A DNA stretch of 64,000 nt, from assembly GCF_014898055.3 (NCBI RefSeq), contig NW_023601433.1, positions 20,697,641-20,761,640 of the forward strand, read 5' to 3'. The translations under genes and the position numbers were made by a program. Shown in pieces: positions 1 to 10,700 of the stretch (within the stretch, counting starts at the first letter, position 1; each line of letters begins with the position of its first letter). Under the pieces are notes generated by a model. It was not told where the DNA came from. It ran no database searches and saw nothing but the letters and a program-made list of their open reading frames with translations. The stretch comes from Talpa occidentalis. Taxonomy: Eukaryota; Chordata; Mammalia; Eulipotyphla; Talpidae.

Positions 1-62
1 GTGCTACAGAGGTTGAGGATAGCTTGACAGTGCTCAACCGCCTGCGCCACCAGGGGAGGCCC
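1..62 (-). mobile_element. tRNA-SINE, cut by window start
   Basis: Only the tRNA-derived head is visible (A box and terminal GGGCCTCCCC on the - strand). Confidence 0.85.
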
Positions 63-129
63 TTGTTCTTACTTCTTGTCTGCTTTTTCCATTAGAAACC
101 TAGCATCTTTTTACCTGCTGGAAGCACAA

Positions 130-1690
130 GAGGGTTTTTTCTTTTTTCTTTCTTTTTTTGATTTCTGGATTTATTTCTTTAGATTTTATTTTTTTATTAA
201 TTAAATCTTTTTCTTACATAGTCCCTGTAGTTCTCCAGCCACCATATCACCCGTGAACCATCACCATATTCCCTTGTGTTCAGCTCTTCCATGTTGCCCC
301 TTCTCCCTCCCTCTCCTTTGCTGTAGGCTTCAGTTCTATGGTCAGCTTGATAGTTATGTCTTTTCCTTGACCTTTTGTTTAGTTTCTCTATATTCCACAT
401 ATAAGTGAGACCATCCAGTAGTATCTTATTCCTTCTGACTTATTTTAGCTAGCATAATCCATTCCAGCTCCATTTGTGTTACTGCAAATGGCATAAGTTT
501 GTCTTTTTTGTTCACTGAGTAATATTCCATTCAATAAATATACCACAACTTTTTGATCCATTAATCTATTTTGGGGCATTTGGGTTGTTTCCATATCTTG
601 GCTATTGTAAATAGTGCTGCAATAAACATAGGGGTGCAGGTTTCCTTTCGAATTAGTGTTTTGTGACCTGTGGGTAGATCCCTAGGAGTGGAATTGGTGG
701 GTCATATGGTAGCTCTGTTTTTAATGTTCTGAGGAACCTCCACACAGCTTTCCATAGTGGTTGGACCAGTTTACATTCCCATCAGCAGTGTAAGAGGGTT
801 CCTTTATATCCATGTCGTCTCTAACATTTGTTGCTTCCCCCCCTTTTTTTTCCATGTGGGCCATTTTTACTGGAGTGAGGTAGTGTCTCATTGTGGTTTT
901 GATTTGCATTTCTCAGATAACTAGTGATGTTGAACATTTTTCATATGCCTATTGGCCACTTGCATTTCTTCTTTGGAGAATTATTTTTTTAGTTCTTCTG
1001 CCCATTTTTTGACTGGGTGGTTTGCTTTGTTTTTGTTGAATTGTGTAAGTTCTTTGTAGATCTTTGATATCAGTTCCTATCTGTCTATAGTGTTAGAGAT
1101 ATCAGTAGGATGTCTCTGTTTTGATTATTGTCTCTTTTGCTGTGCAGATGCTTTTTATTTTATTTTATTTTTTTATACAAGAACTGGGGTACAGGCCAGA
1201 GGTGCGGGAGGGTGAGAGGATTCACCAGAGACAGAGCAGGTAGCAGAACAGGCAGATGTACCAAAAACACTGCTGATGGGAACAGCGAGCTAGACAGGAG
1301 AGGTCTGCCATGCCATGTGGATGTCTCCCTGGCTGGCCGAGAATTGAACCTGCTCTGCGGAGGCTGTGGACAGTTTCACAGCACTACGCTCAAACCTCCG
1401 CGCCACCAGGGAGGCCCTATAGACGCTTTTTAGTTTGATGTAGTCCCAACTGTTTATCTTCACCTTTGTTTTCCTTGCTTCTGGAGAAGAATCCTCAAAG
1501 ATGTTTGTGAGGTTTATGTCATGGAGTGTTTTGCCTATGTTTTCTTCTGTATATTTTATGGAAATCTTTATCCATTCAAGTCTTTATCCATTTTGAGTTG
1601 ATTTTTGTGTACGGTGTGAGATAGTTGTCTAGCTTCATTTTTTGCATGTTGCAGCCCATTTTAACAAGGGTTTTTTTTCTGTGTTCTTCA
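130..1690 (-). mobile_element. L1 3' end, 5'-truncated
   Basis: Reverse complement matches the mammalian L1 end of ORF2 and 3' region (such as the 'ctatggaaagctgtgtggaggt' class and 'atggaatattactcagtgaac'-like segments). Frames are broken. Split by a SINE at 1158-1417. Confidence 0.85.
1158..1417 (-). mobile_element. tRNA-SINE type C inside L1
   Basis: Full element. Target duplication AGAYGCTTTTTA at 1146 and 1421, within L1 sequence. Confidence 0.9.
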
Positions 1691-2114
1691 CCAAAAAAAA
1701 AAAAATAACTTGGTAGAAATCCAGGAGGTAACAGTCATAAAAGTGTGCCCCTCACCCACTTTTAATATTTAATTTGTCTACACTGAGCTTTCAGCTTTTC
1801 ATCAATTACAATTCAGAGTTTCCTTTCCCAGCACTCTCCCCAGAGGTTTCTGATTGTGGGTTTCTGCTCTGGTAAGTTGTGATTTTCTGTATTCCACTCC
1901 CATTTTTGGAGCTGCAGTTTGCCCCATGATCTCACTTCTCTGACAGATTTAAGAAGAGTTGTTGATTTTTCAGTTGGTTTGGGTTTTTATTTGTTAGGAT
2001 CCAGTAATAATTTCTAGGGTCCTTATATGCCAACTGAAATATTTGTTTGTACTTTAAAAAATTTACACCATATTTTTTTAAAGTCTTGTTAATTCTCACT
2101 CCCATACACATACA

Positions 2115-2271
2115 CATAAATACACTGCTGAGGGGAGCAGCGGGCGAGTCAGGAGAGGTCTGCTGTGCCATGTGGGTTGCTCAGTAGCCGGCCGGGGATC
2201 GAACTCGAGCTACAGAGGCTGTGGACTGCTTTATAGTGTGGTGCTTAACCCCTTGCGCCACCAGGGAGGCC
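2115..2271 (-). mobile_element. tRNA-SINE type B without its 3' tail
   Basis: Head and middle are present, but the last third and the A-tail are missing. The break is next to ACACATACACATAAATACAC. Confidence 0.8.
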
Positions 2272-2535
2272 TTCCTAAAACTATCTTAATTAGAACTGAT
2301 TGTTCTTACCTGGGATTATGAACCCAACTTTTTACTTTACTCAGGATAAAAGAGCAAATAATAGTCTGTGTTATCTGTTCCAATTTGAAGGGGATGTGTG
2401 AAGAAAGGTCTATGTTTTTAATAAAATCTGGACTAATTTTAATAAAATCTCTCCTTAAAGTTAGTCTTAGTCATTCATTTGGCAAATATTTATTAAGCAC
2501 CAGCTATTAACAGGACAGAAGACTCTAAAGGGGAG

Positions 2536-2818
2536 GACCCCCTGGTGGCAGGGGTGAGTCTCAGGGCTATCTAGCTATGGCCAGCCACTGCCACAAGTTC
2601 CATCCTGGCCAGGGAGCTGACCCACGTGGCGCAGCAGACCTCTCCTGTCTCCCCGCTGCTCCCGTCAGCAGTGTATTTCAGTAGATCTGCCTGTTCTGCT
2701 CCCCACTCTGTCTCTGGTGAATCCTTTCACACCACACCCTCCCCCAAACTCTGACCTACACTCCAGTTCTTGTATGCATAAATACATAAAAATAAAATCT
2801 TAAAAAAAAAAACACACA
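2536..2818 (+). mobile_element. tRNA-SINE type B, diverged
   Basis: Diverged head (GGACCCCCTGGTGGCAGGGG), body and A-rich tail with CACACACA. Confidence 0.85.
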
Positions 2819-3149
2819 CACCAAAAACAGCAAGCCATCTCTTGAAAAAAAAAAAAAAAAAAAACAACAAAACACCCTGGGAGTGCAAACTAATAAATCT
2901 GTTACTAGGTTGTGGCTGACTGGCCTGTAAAAAAGAGAATTAATGTGGTGAGTTCTTTGATAAAGGTATATACAAGGTTCAGTGATAGTGCAGTGATAAC
3001 TCATTTAACAGCCCTTCTGACTTTAACCTATGAACCCTTTATGACCCTAGGAACCTATGCTGTGTCAGGCAAATCCAGTTGGTTTTCCCTTCACACTTAG
3101 TGGTCTCCTTGAAGATAACCTTGTTCTTCTATTGTCTATCAGTGCACCA

Positions 3150-3620
3150 TACAGAAGAATATTTTTAAAATGTAAATTAGATAATACTTAAGCCTTTCCA
3201 TTGGTTTAGCACCATATTAGAATTAAGCTCTTTGCTACTAGAATTAACTCTTTGTACAAGGCCACATTGGCCTTTTTTTCCCCTGTTCTTTAAACACACG
3301 GAGTTTGTACTAGCAATTGAACCTTTGCAATCACTGCTCCCCCTTTCTGAAACATTGTCTATAAATCTTCATGTAGCTATTGTTAAATTTCAAATAAAAT
3401 GTCAGTTTCTCAGCCTGACCTTCTATGATCAGTCTCCAAGGGTCCACTCTTTAAAGCCCTTATAACTGCCTGTCTTTAGTGTATGTGTTCCACTACACTG
3501 TAATGTAAGCTATAAAATGTAGAGACTTCTCTCTCTTATTTATCACATATCCCTCAGGTCTAGTACCTGGCATATATTGGCAGTTTAGAAAATATTTGTT
3601 GAATGACTTTGATGCAATTT
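3150..3620 (+). mobile_element. L2 3' fragment
   Basis: Typical L2 terminal features: TCAGCCTGACCTTC, TAGTACCTGGCATATATTGG, AATATTTGTTGAATGA. Confidence 0.7.
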
Positions 3621-4003
3621 GCTCATAGAGCTTATAGTTCTTTAAATTATCTTTTTCCTGTATTTAGTTGCTACTTCATCCTTCCATCTACTCTATGAAA
3701 ACATCATCTTTCCTTCCCTTTCATTTCTATCTCTCACTCCTTGCTGATTGCAGTGGTGGAGTCATATTTGTTAAATGAATGGATTAAATGAATATTTGTT
3801 AATGAATGGATGAGTAAGACAACATATTCAGTTCTCAAAGATTTTAAGATCTAGAGTGGAGAGAAACATTGCTGTAACAAAAAGTAAGGCAGGTATTTTG
3901 AAATCTCTGGAGAAACTGAGATCAGGAAGGACATGTTTCTACCGCTAAGTCAGGAGTGTTGAGGTTAGAATTTGTACTTTGAGGTGAAAATCTTCCACTC
4001 CCA

Positions 4004-4286
4004 GGGCCTCCCCGGTGGCGCAGCGGTTGAGTGCTGGGTTCGAAGCTGCCCACAGCCTCTGCAGCGCCGGTTCGATCCCCGGCTGCTCCCCGCCCACCGG
4101 AGGAGGGTCCCACATGGCGCGCAGACCTCTCCTGCCGCCCGCTGCTCCCCTCAGCAGTGTACTTCGGTCCTTCTGCCTGCTCTGCTCCCCGCTCTGGCTC
4201 TGGTGAATTCTCTCACCCTCCCGCGCTTCTGACTGTACCCAGTGCATGTATAAATAAATAAAAATAAATCTTTAAAAAGAAAAGAA
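4004..4286 (+). mobile_element. tRNA-SINE type A
   Basis: Near-consensus copy 160 bp upstream of the CNIH4 island. Target duplication AAAATCTWCCACTCCCA on both sides. Confidence 0.92.
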
Positions 4287-4493
4287 AATCTACCACTCCC
4301 AAATCAGGTTATCTAGTAGATCCAGTAGAGAAGCATAGAAAATTTCGCACATGGCAAAAAAATTCTGCTGGGTATCTAGTAGATTGCAAGCTTTCCATAA
4401 ACACTCGTTGACTAATTGCTTGTTAGTTTCTGGAAATAATCAAATTTAGGGTAGAGGCGCGGCGCACACCTTTTTAGGTATTCATACTAGTGA

Positions 4494-4512
4494 ACTACAT
4501 TTCCCAGCGTGC
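4494..4512 (+). promoter_or_regulatory. ZNF143/THAP11 (SBS) site 1
   Basis: ACTACATTTCCCAGCGTGC closely matches the known SBS motif ACTACAaytCCCAgcaTGC, bound by ZNF143 and THAP11 at TATA-less promoters. It lies about 195 bp before the CNIH4 ATG. Confidence 0.88.
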
Positions 4513-4547
4513 ATCAGCGTGATGGAGCCAGAGCTTTTTTTAGCTGG

Positions 4548-4566
4548 ACTACAACTCCCGGCATGC
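4548..4566 (+). promoter_or_regulatory. ZNF143/THAP11 (SBS) site 2
   Basis: ACTACAACTCCCGGCATGC is a second SBS-type match on the same strand, 54 bp (about five helical turns) after the first. Confidence 0.9.
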
Positions 4567-4687
4567 CGCGCTTGAACGGCGCGGAGTCCCTACTCCGGCG
4601 GGTCGGTCAAAGGCCTAACCGGGCGGGGCGGGCCCCGGCGCTGGAGCCGGCTGGACCGCAGCGAGGCGGCTGTCGGGGCGGCGGAGG

Positions 4688-4756
4688 ATGGAGGCGGTGG
4701 TGTTCGTGTTCTCGCTCCTCGACTGCTGCGTGCTCATCTTTCTCTCAGTGTACTTC
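4688..4756 (+). CDS. CNIH4: CNIH4 coding exon 1
   Basis: 23 codons, residues 1-23, making up the first membrane segment ([19 protein letters not shown]). The exon ends in a complete codon (TTC) followed by the donor GTATCC, which lacks the usual G at +5 and so is a weak-looking GT donor. Exon 1 sits in the CpG island about 120 bp downstream of the second ZNF143-type site. Any 5'UTR lies between roughly 4570 and 4687; the start site itself cannot be read from sequence. Confidence 0.95.
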
Positions 4757-7700
4757 GTATCCTTGCCGGGGCGCGCGGAAGCTGGCCGGGCCGCCCGAGG
4801 GACGGGGCTGCGGGCGGGCCCGGGCGGGACTGGGTGGGGACCGGGCAGGTGCGCGGGACAAGGCAGCCGGCGGCGGGCGCGGGGCCGGGGCGCTGGGCCG
4901 GCCGGGAGGAGCCCCCGCCGCCCGCCCACCAGCCTGCCCTGCCGGGCGTCGGCCCCCCTCCCCGGGGACCGAACGGGCCTTGTCCCGGAGCGCCGGACCC
5001 GGCCCGAGCGCCGCCGCTCCCTCCTACACGCCCGCGCCCGCCGCGGCAGCGTCCGGGCCTCCCTCGTGGGCCTCAGGGGGGAGGACCTGCGCGGCCTCCT
5101 CCCCGGGGTCCTGGAGACGTGGGTCGCGGCTTTTCTTGGCGAGGACCGGGTGGACCCCTCGGATGCCGGGGGGCCAGCGCCGTCGCCCGCGGATACTTAG
5201 GTGCTGAGGCGATTTGCTGCCCCATTTTCTGGGCGACTCCCCCGCGCCCGCCCCTTTGTTCTTGCGGGTGCTGGAACTTGGTAAGGACTTTCTCATTCAG
5301 CAGTTGACTCATTTCAAAAGCTCAAAGTACTTCCTTCACGATGCCATCTTGTGATGAGTAGTGGGGAGGATTTATCGAAAAAACCATCTGCAAAGGATTA
5401 TTTTGGTTGCCCCTGGAGGTTGCAAATCTGTAAATTCAGTAGCTATACACGTGATTTAGTTTCCAGTCCTTTCTCCACTTTTTAAACTTTTCTGTCTGTG
5501 TTTAAATTGTCAGTGTTTTATTTGGCCACTCGTGTTACAGAATTGAAACTGTATATCCAAGGCCAATAAATGGTTGTGCAACTTAGCACACTAGTAGACG
5601 CGTGGGCTTTTTTTGAGGGAGCGTCTAAGCTTAGTTGTTGCCCAGTGTGTAATGCACACTCCGAAAATCTCTTCTTTCTTTGGAAGTTGCATGTGTCCCC
5701 TTATGACTGAATAAAACGTTTTGTTTGCTACAGGATAGTTGTACAGAGTGTAATTTTCGTTTGGCTTTATAATTTATTATGAAGAGGCAGCCTGTTGTAG
5801 TGGAAAGGCACAACATTTGGAATCCAGACTCCTTGCTTAGCTAGTTATTTGCTATGCACATTACATCACCTCCATCACTCAGTTTTTAAGTAGACTTAAA
5901 ATGGGGGTTGTTCAATTACAAGATATATGTGTGTACAGTGAGAGTAGGTGTTAAGCACCTAGCACAGTGCCTGCCCTGTGGCCAATGTTGAATAAATATT
6001 GCTCTGCTTCCTCTTCCACGCCCATACCCAATTGAGCAGCAGTTTTTATTTTTAGAGTTACAAATTCATGGAATCTTCATTTTAAAAGATTATTCCAGGG
6101 TTTCTCTCTCCCCAACCTCCTTTTATTTTTAACACAATAGACATTTATTTTTCATACTCATGGATCTGCAGATGGACCAAGTGACTTTTCTTTAGTTTAG
6201 GTTTGGCCTGCATGTCTCACTTTTGGGCCTGAAAAGATCTATTCCCTTTACATGTCATGGAAAATCTTTTGCTTCAGTTTGCTACTACCCATTCTAATTT
6301 TGTTTTCAATCTTTATGAATTGTTAATTTTTTTTTAAGATTTATTTATTTATGCATACAACAACTGGGTGTAGGCCAGAGGTGTGCAGGGTGAGAGGATT
6401 CACCAGAGACAGAGTGGGGAGCAGAATAGGCAAGTCTACTGAAACACACTGCTGAGGGGAGCTGCAGCCAGGGTAAGACAGAACAGGTCTGCTGCTGCCA
6501 CGTGGGTCAGTTTCCTAGTCAGGGATGGAACTCATGCTACAGTGGCTGGTGATAGCACTGAGACTTTAAGCCCTGCGCCACCAGGGAGGCCCTAATTGTA
6601 ATTTTTAAGAACGATCTATCAAGGATAATTATTATTCATTGTAGAGCACATTTTCTAAAATGATCTTTTATGAAATCTCCATTTATATTTAGAACTGTTA
6701 ATTTATAAAATCATTACAATAAAACCAGTCTGTATTTAGCAGTTTTTGCTTTAACTGGTGATTTCTCATGAGGGGAACCCTGATTTTTTTAGGTTTGGCA
6801 GCATTAATTGTCCAAATTTTGATAACCTAACACCTGCTGTGACTTAAGGAACTTTGCTGCTGCAAAATAGTTTTTGGAGTTTGAAAAACTATTCTTTATG
6901 ACTTAAATGGCCTTGGCTTATATCAATTTATATACATCTATAGAAAAATGTTAGGTGTAATATATTGTGTTTTGGGTTAGTTGCACTAGCTTAATGTTAG
7001 AGCATTAAGGGGAGTGGGAAATGGTCAGGGTAGATATTCTGTAGGAATAGAGGGTATCCTGAACTCTGCACTGTGAGCAAACCCTGCAGAGAAGGAAAGG
7101 GGTAATTATTAAAAATCAAATATAGGCAATAGCAAAAGTATAGAGTCAGGTATGTTTGTGTCATTTCTGGGTGATGGGGTTAAGGAATATACGTGATTGG
7201 AAAGGTAGGATTAGATCAGATTTTGGAGGGTTTAGATATTAAGAAAGGGAAGACTTTCACTTTTATCCTATATGTTGTAGGGAGCTATTGAAAATTTCTT
7301 AACTTGAACAAAGTACTGTCTTAGGAATATGAATCTGCAGAATGGGTTGAAGACAATAAAGATTGGAAGGTAACAAACCATTAGCGAATAGGTTTGCCTG
7401 GATTTGAAATAGAGATCTAGTTGCAGGCAGGTGAGGGAGGAATTAATGTGATTGTTATTAGAAAGAGAAGATTGATAGAACTTGGTAGTGACTGATTATA
7501 AGAACCAGAAGGTAGAAATAACTCCATATTGTGAACCTGAGAAAATGATGCTTGTATCATTGACACAGTAAAACTAATTGAAGGGATAGCAATTTGTGGA
7601 CAAAGTGAGAATTTCACTTTGGCTATGTTAAGTTGATAAGGAGAATATTCGTATGGAAATATTTAGAATTTAGTTGAGAACATTTATTTTTTTCTTGCTT

Positions 7701-10700
7701 TATTGTACATTTTCTAACATAAAAGTAGATAAGTATAAATTAGCCCCATGTTCCTGTCATTCATCTTCAGTGATTTTCAGCATTTTCTCATTTTTATTTC
7801 CAATTATTGGGGACTAGGGGTGGAGTGAAGCATTATAAAGTAAATCCCAGGCATTGTGTCATGCAGATGTACCTTAGCTTTTTATGTATCTGCCCCTCAG
7901 ATACTTATTTGTGAATTTATATTTTGTATTAACCACCTTTTTTTTTTTTTTTGCCTAATTACAGTATAATATGTGTTTATTATGAAAAGTTAGGGAAATA
8001 GAGAAAAGTATTAAGGAAAAGAAATCATCTGTAATCCAACTTTCGATAACAACCATTCTAACATATATGTAATTCTGTATCCTGTTTTCTTTTTTCATAT
8101 CTTCAAAACTTTTCATGGATATATCATAAACAGTATTTTTCCAGTATTGGGAAATCATATTTTTTAACATTTAAGTAGTTTTTATAGGTCTTCATTTCCT
8201 GTATAGCTACTGTGTGATATATGAAGAACTCACACTTAAGTTCCGGTATGGATGAAATTAGAACTGAAAATAATAAAAGGATTAGTTGGTGAAAAATCAT
8301 TTGTTGAAGAAACAAATGAGAAAACTGAGTTGTCTGAAGAGCAAAATTTAAGGAGATAACTAAATTTTTTTTTCAAGTCAAATCTAATTTTGTCATGCAA
8401 CTGGGATTTCTTTCTGAAACGTAAAAACAATTGTTACCAAAGAAGTCTAATAATTCCTTATCTTGATCATCAGATAATTACACTGTCTGATTTAGAATGT
8501 GATTACATTAATGCTAGATCTTGTTGCTCGAAATTAAACAAGGTAAGACATTTCTTTGCTCATTTTGTGGTATTGAAGTCAGTTCTCCATTTTCTGTATT
8601 AGAGATTATTATAGATAATCCGCATATATATCTTTTATTTTAGAGTGCATGTTGTTTCATATTCATAGGAATGTTGGTAAAACTACTGTGTTTTGCATTA
8701 TTTTAGCTCATGAAACTATATTAGAAGACCTAACATAAAATTTTGTTTCTTTCTCTGCTTCTTTGTCCCTCATGGACATTATTACTCAAATTAGGCAGAA
8801 GTTCTTTATGAGAGTAATTGTTTTTGTTTTTTTGTGTCCAAACCCCCTCCTCTTGCTTATGGAAAAAAAAAAAGCTGTCTGTCTTTTGTTGAATGAAAGA
8901 AGACCTTTTTTTTTTTAATGGCTTGCTGAGAAATGGAATTAATCAGTTGGCTTGTTTCAAAGCCATTTTTCTTAGTATAGAGTCAGAACTTACATTGGTA
9001 AGGATACTCTAAATTGCAAAACTTGTGTAGCTATGGGGAAACCAGTTGGTCTTGATTCATTTATGAGATGAACAGACAGAACAGCTTTCTGGATTAAAGT
9101 TCATATAAAAACACAATGCAGAGAGGTGTTTGGCTTGACCTAAAATTGATTCCCATGTGTCTTTTCACATGTTTATTTTACTTACCTTTCTCTGGATGGT
9201 AAGGGTTTAAATTAAATTAAAATTTAATAAAATCTAGTAAAATATATGTTCCTCCTAATCTTTAGAAAAATGATATACATATATATTTTTTAGATGAAAT
9301 TTATTTTTTATCATTTCTTGCTTCTCAGTATTAGGTGGATATTTAATGGGTTTTCTTTTATAATCTAACTATAAAGAAAGGATCACTGATTTTTCTACTG
9401 AGAAAGTTACTCCGATGTGATGTTAAGTAAAAATTTTAATGTTAATTTTTACTTTTCTACAAGTATAACTTGCATACAACGTAAGACAAAGATACTATAA
9501 AACTTAAAAGTGAGGGCCTCCCCGGTGGCGCAGCGGTTGAGCGCTGGGTTGCGAAGCTGCCCGCGGCCTCTGCGGCGCCGGTTCGATCCCCGGCTGCTCC
9601 CCGGCCACCGGCGGAGGATCCCACATGGCGCGCAGACCTCTCCTGCCGCCCGCTGCTCCCCTCAGCAGTGTACTTCGGTCCTTCTGCCTGCTCTGCTCCC
9701 CGCTCTGGCTCTGGTGAATTCTCTCACCCTCCTGCGCTTCTGACTGTACCCAGTGCATGTATAAACAAAAAAACAAACAAACAAACAAAATAAATAAATA
9801 AAACATGCCTCTATAAAAAAAAAAAAAAAAAACTTAAAAGTGAAAAACAGGGCCTCCCTGGTGGCGCAGCAGTTGAGGGCCGGGTTGCGAAGCTGCCCGC
9901 AGCCTCTGCAGCACTGGTTTGATCCCCGGCTGCTCCCCGGCCACCGGAGGAGGGTCCCACTTGGACCGCAGACCTCTTCTGCCGCATGCTGCTCCCCTCA
10001 GCAGTGTACTTCGGTCCTTCTGCCTGCTCTGCTCCCCGCTCTGGCTCTGGTGAATTTTCTCACCCTCCCGTGCTTCTGACTGTACCCAGTGCTTGTATAA
10101 ATAAATAAATAAATAAATCTTAAAAACAAAAACAAACAAAAAAAATTATTAAAAAAAAAAAAGTGAAAAACAGCAGTCTTTCCCTGATCTATTGAATTCC
10201 TTTTTTTTTTTTTTTTAAAGAGGCACGTATTTTATTCATTTATTTATTTATTTATTTATTTGTTTGTTTTTGTTTATACATGCACTGGGTACAGTCAGAA
10301 GCACGGGAGGGTGAGAGAATTCACCAGAGCCAGAGCGGGGAGCAGAGCAGGCAGAAGGACCAAAGTACACTGCTGAGGGGAGCAGCGGGCGGCAGGAGAG
10401 GTCTGCGCGCCATGTGGGACCCTCCTCCGGTGGCCGGGGAGCAGCCGGGGATCGAACTGGCGCCGCAGAGGCCGTGGGCAGCTTCGCAAGCCAGCGCTCA
10501 ACCGCTGCGCCACCGGGGAGGCCCAGATCTATTGAATTCCTATCTTGCTACTTAGAGACAACTGATTTCAACACTTGAGCTGTCAGTTTGTTTTGGTATT
10601 TATGTCCCTTTTTTTTAATATATACTTGTCCTACTATTTCTTGACCTATCAATTTAAAATATTATTTATTATTTATTGACTTTTGAGTTGATATGATAGA

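Larger units (their letters stand above)
63..4449. other. Intergenic region upstream of CNIH4
   Basis: Holds a 3' L1 fragment, several SINEs and an L2 relic, listed separately. 1710-2110 looks like an older L1-type 3' region but I cannot assign it. 2275-2535 and 3625-3985 show nothing recognisable. No gene is supported. Confidence 0.7.
4450..5240. promoter_or_regulatory. CpG-island promoter of CNIH4
   Basis: The only strongly GC- and CpG-dense stretch in the window that is not a SINE. It spans the upstream region, exon 1 and the first part of intron 1. No TATA box is visible near a plausible start, typical of a housekeeping CpG-island promoter. The G-rich runs at about 4790-4900 on the + strand have G-quadruplex potential. 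Confidence 0.9.
4757..8473 (+). other. CNIH4 intron 1
   Basis: Starts in the CpG island and then becomes AT-rich. It contains one MIR and one SINE; 6600-8470 holds nothing I can identify. Confidence 0.8.

Noticed and set aside
721..909. Open frame in L1-derived sequence
   Set aside because: Short shadow of degraded L1; the region has many stops and lies in the ORF2/3' portion.
4615..4929. Antisense open frame in the CpG island
   Set aside because: Same GC-composition effect; no start context, homology or splice structure.
4509..5207. 232-codon open frame through the CpG island
   Set aside because: It runs across CNIH4 exon 1 in another frame and into intron 1. It results from GC-rich, stop-poor DNA, with low-complexity Arg/Pro/Gly content.
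8124..8430. Overlapping short open frames before CNIH4 exon 2
   Set aside because: AT-rich intron sequence, no family recognised, no splice or start evidence.
9510..9743. Recurring 70-90 codon open frames on both strands (also at 14482-14700, 28349-28567, 41475-41693, 50813-51031 and elsewhere)
   Set aside because: They are translations of the same young type A SINE. They stay open because the copies are recent and GC-rich. The shared start is GTG, not ATG, and no gene signals exist.
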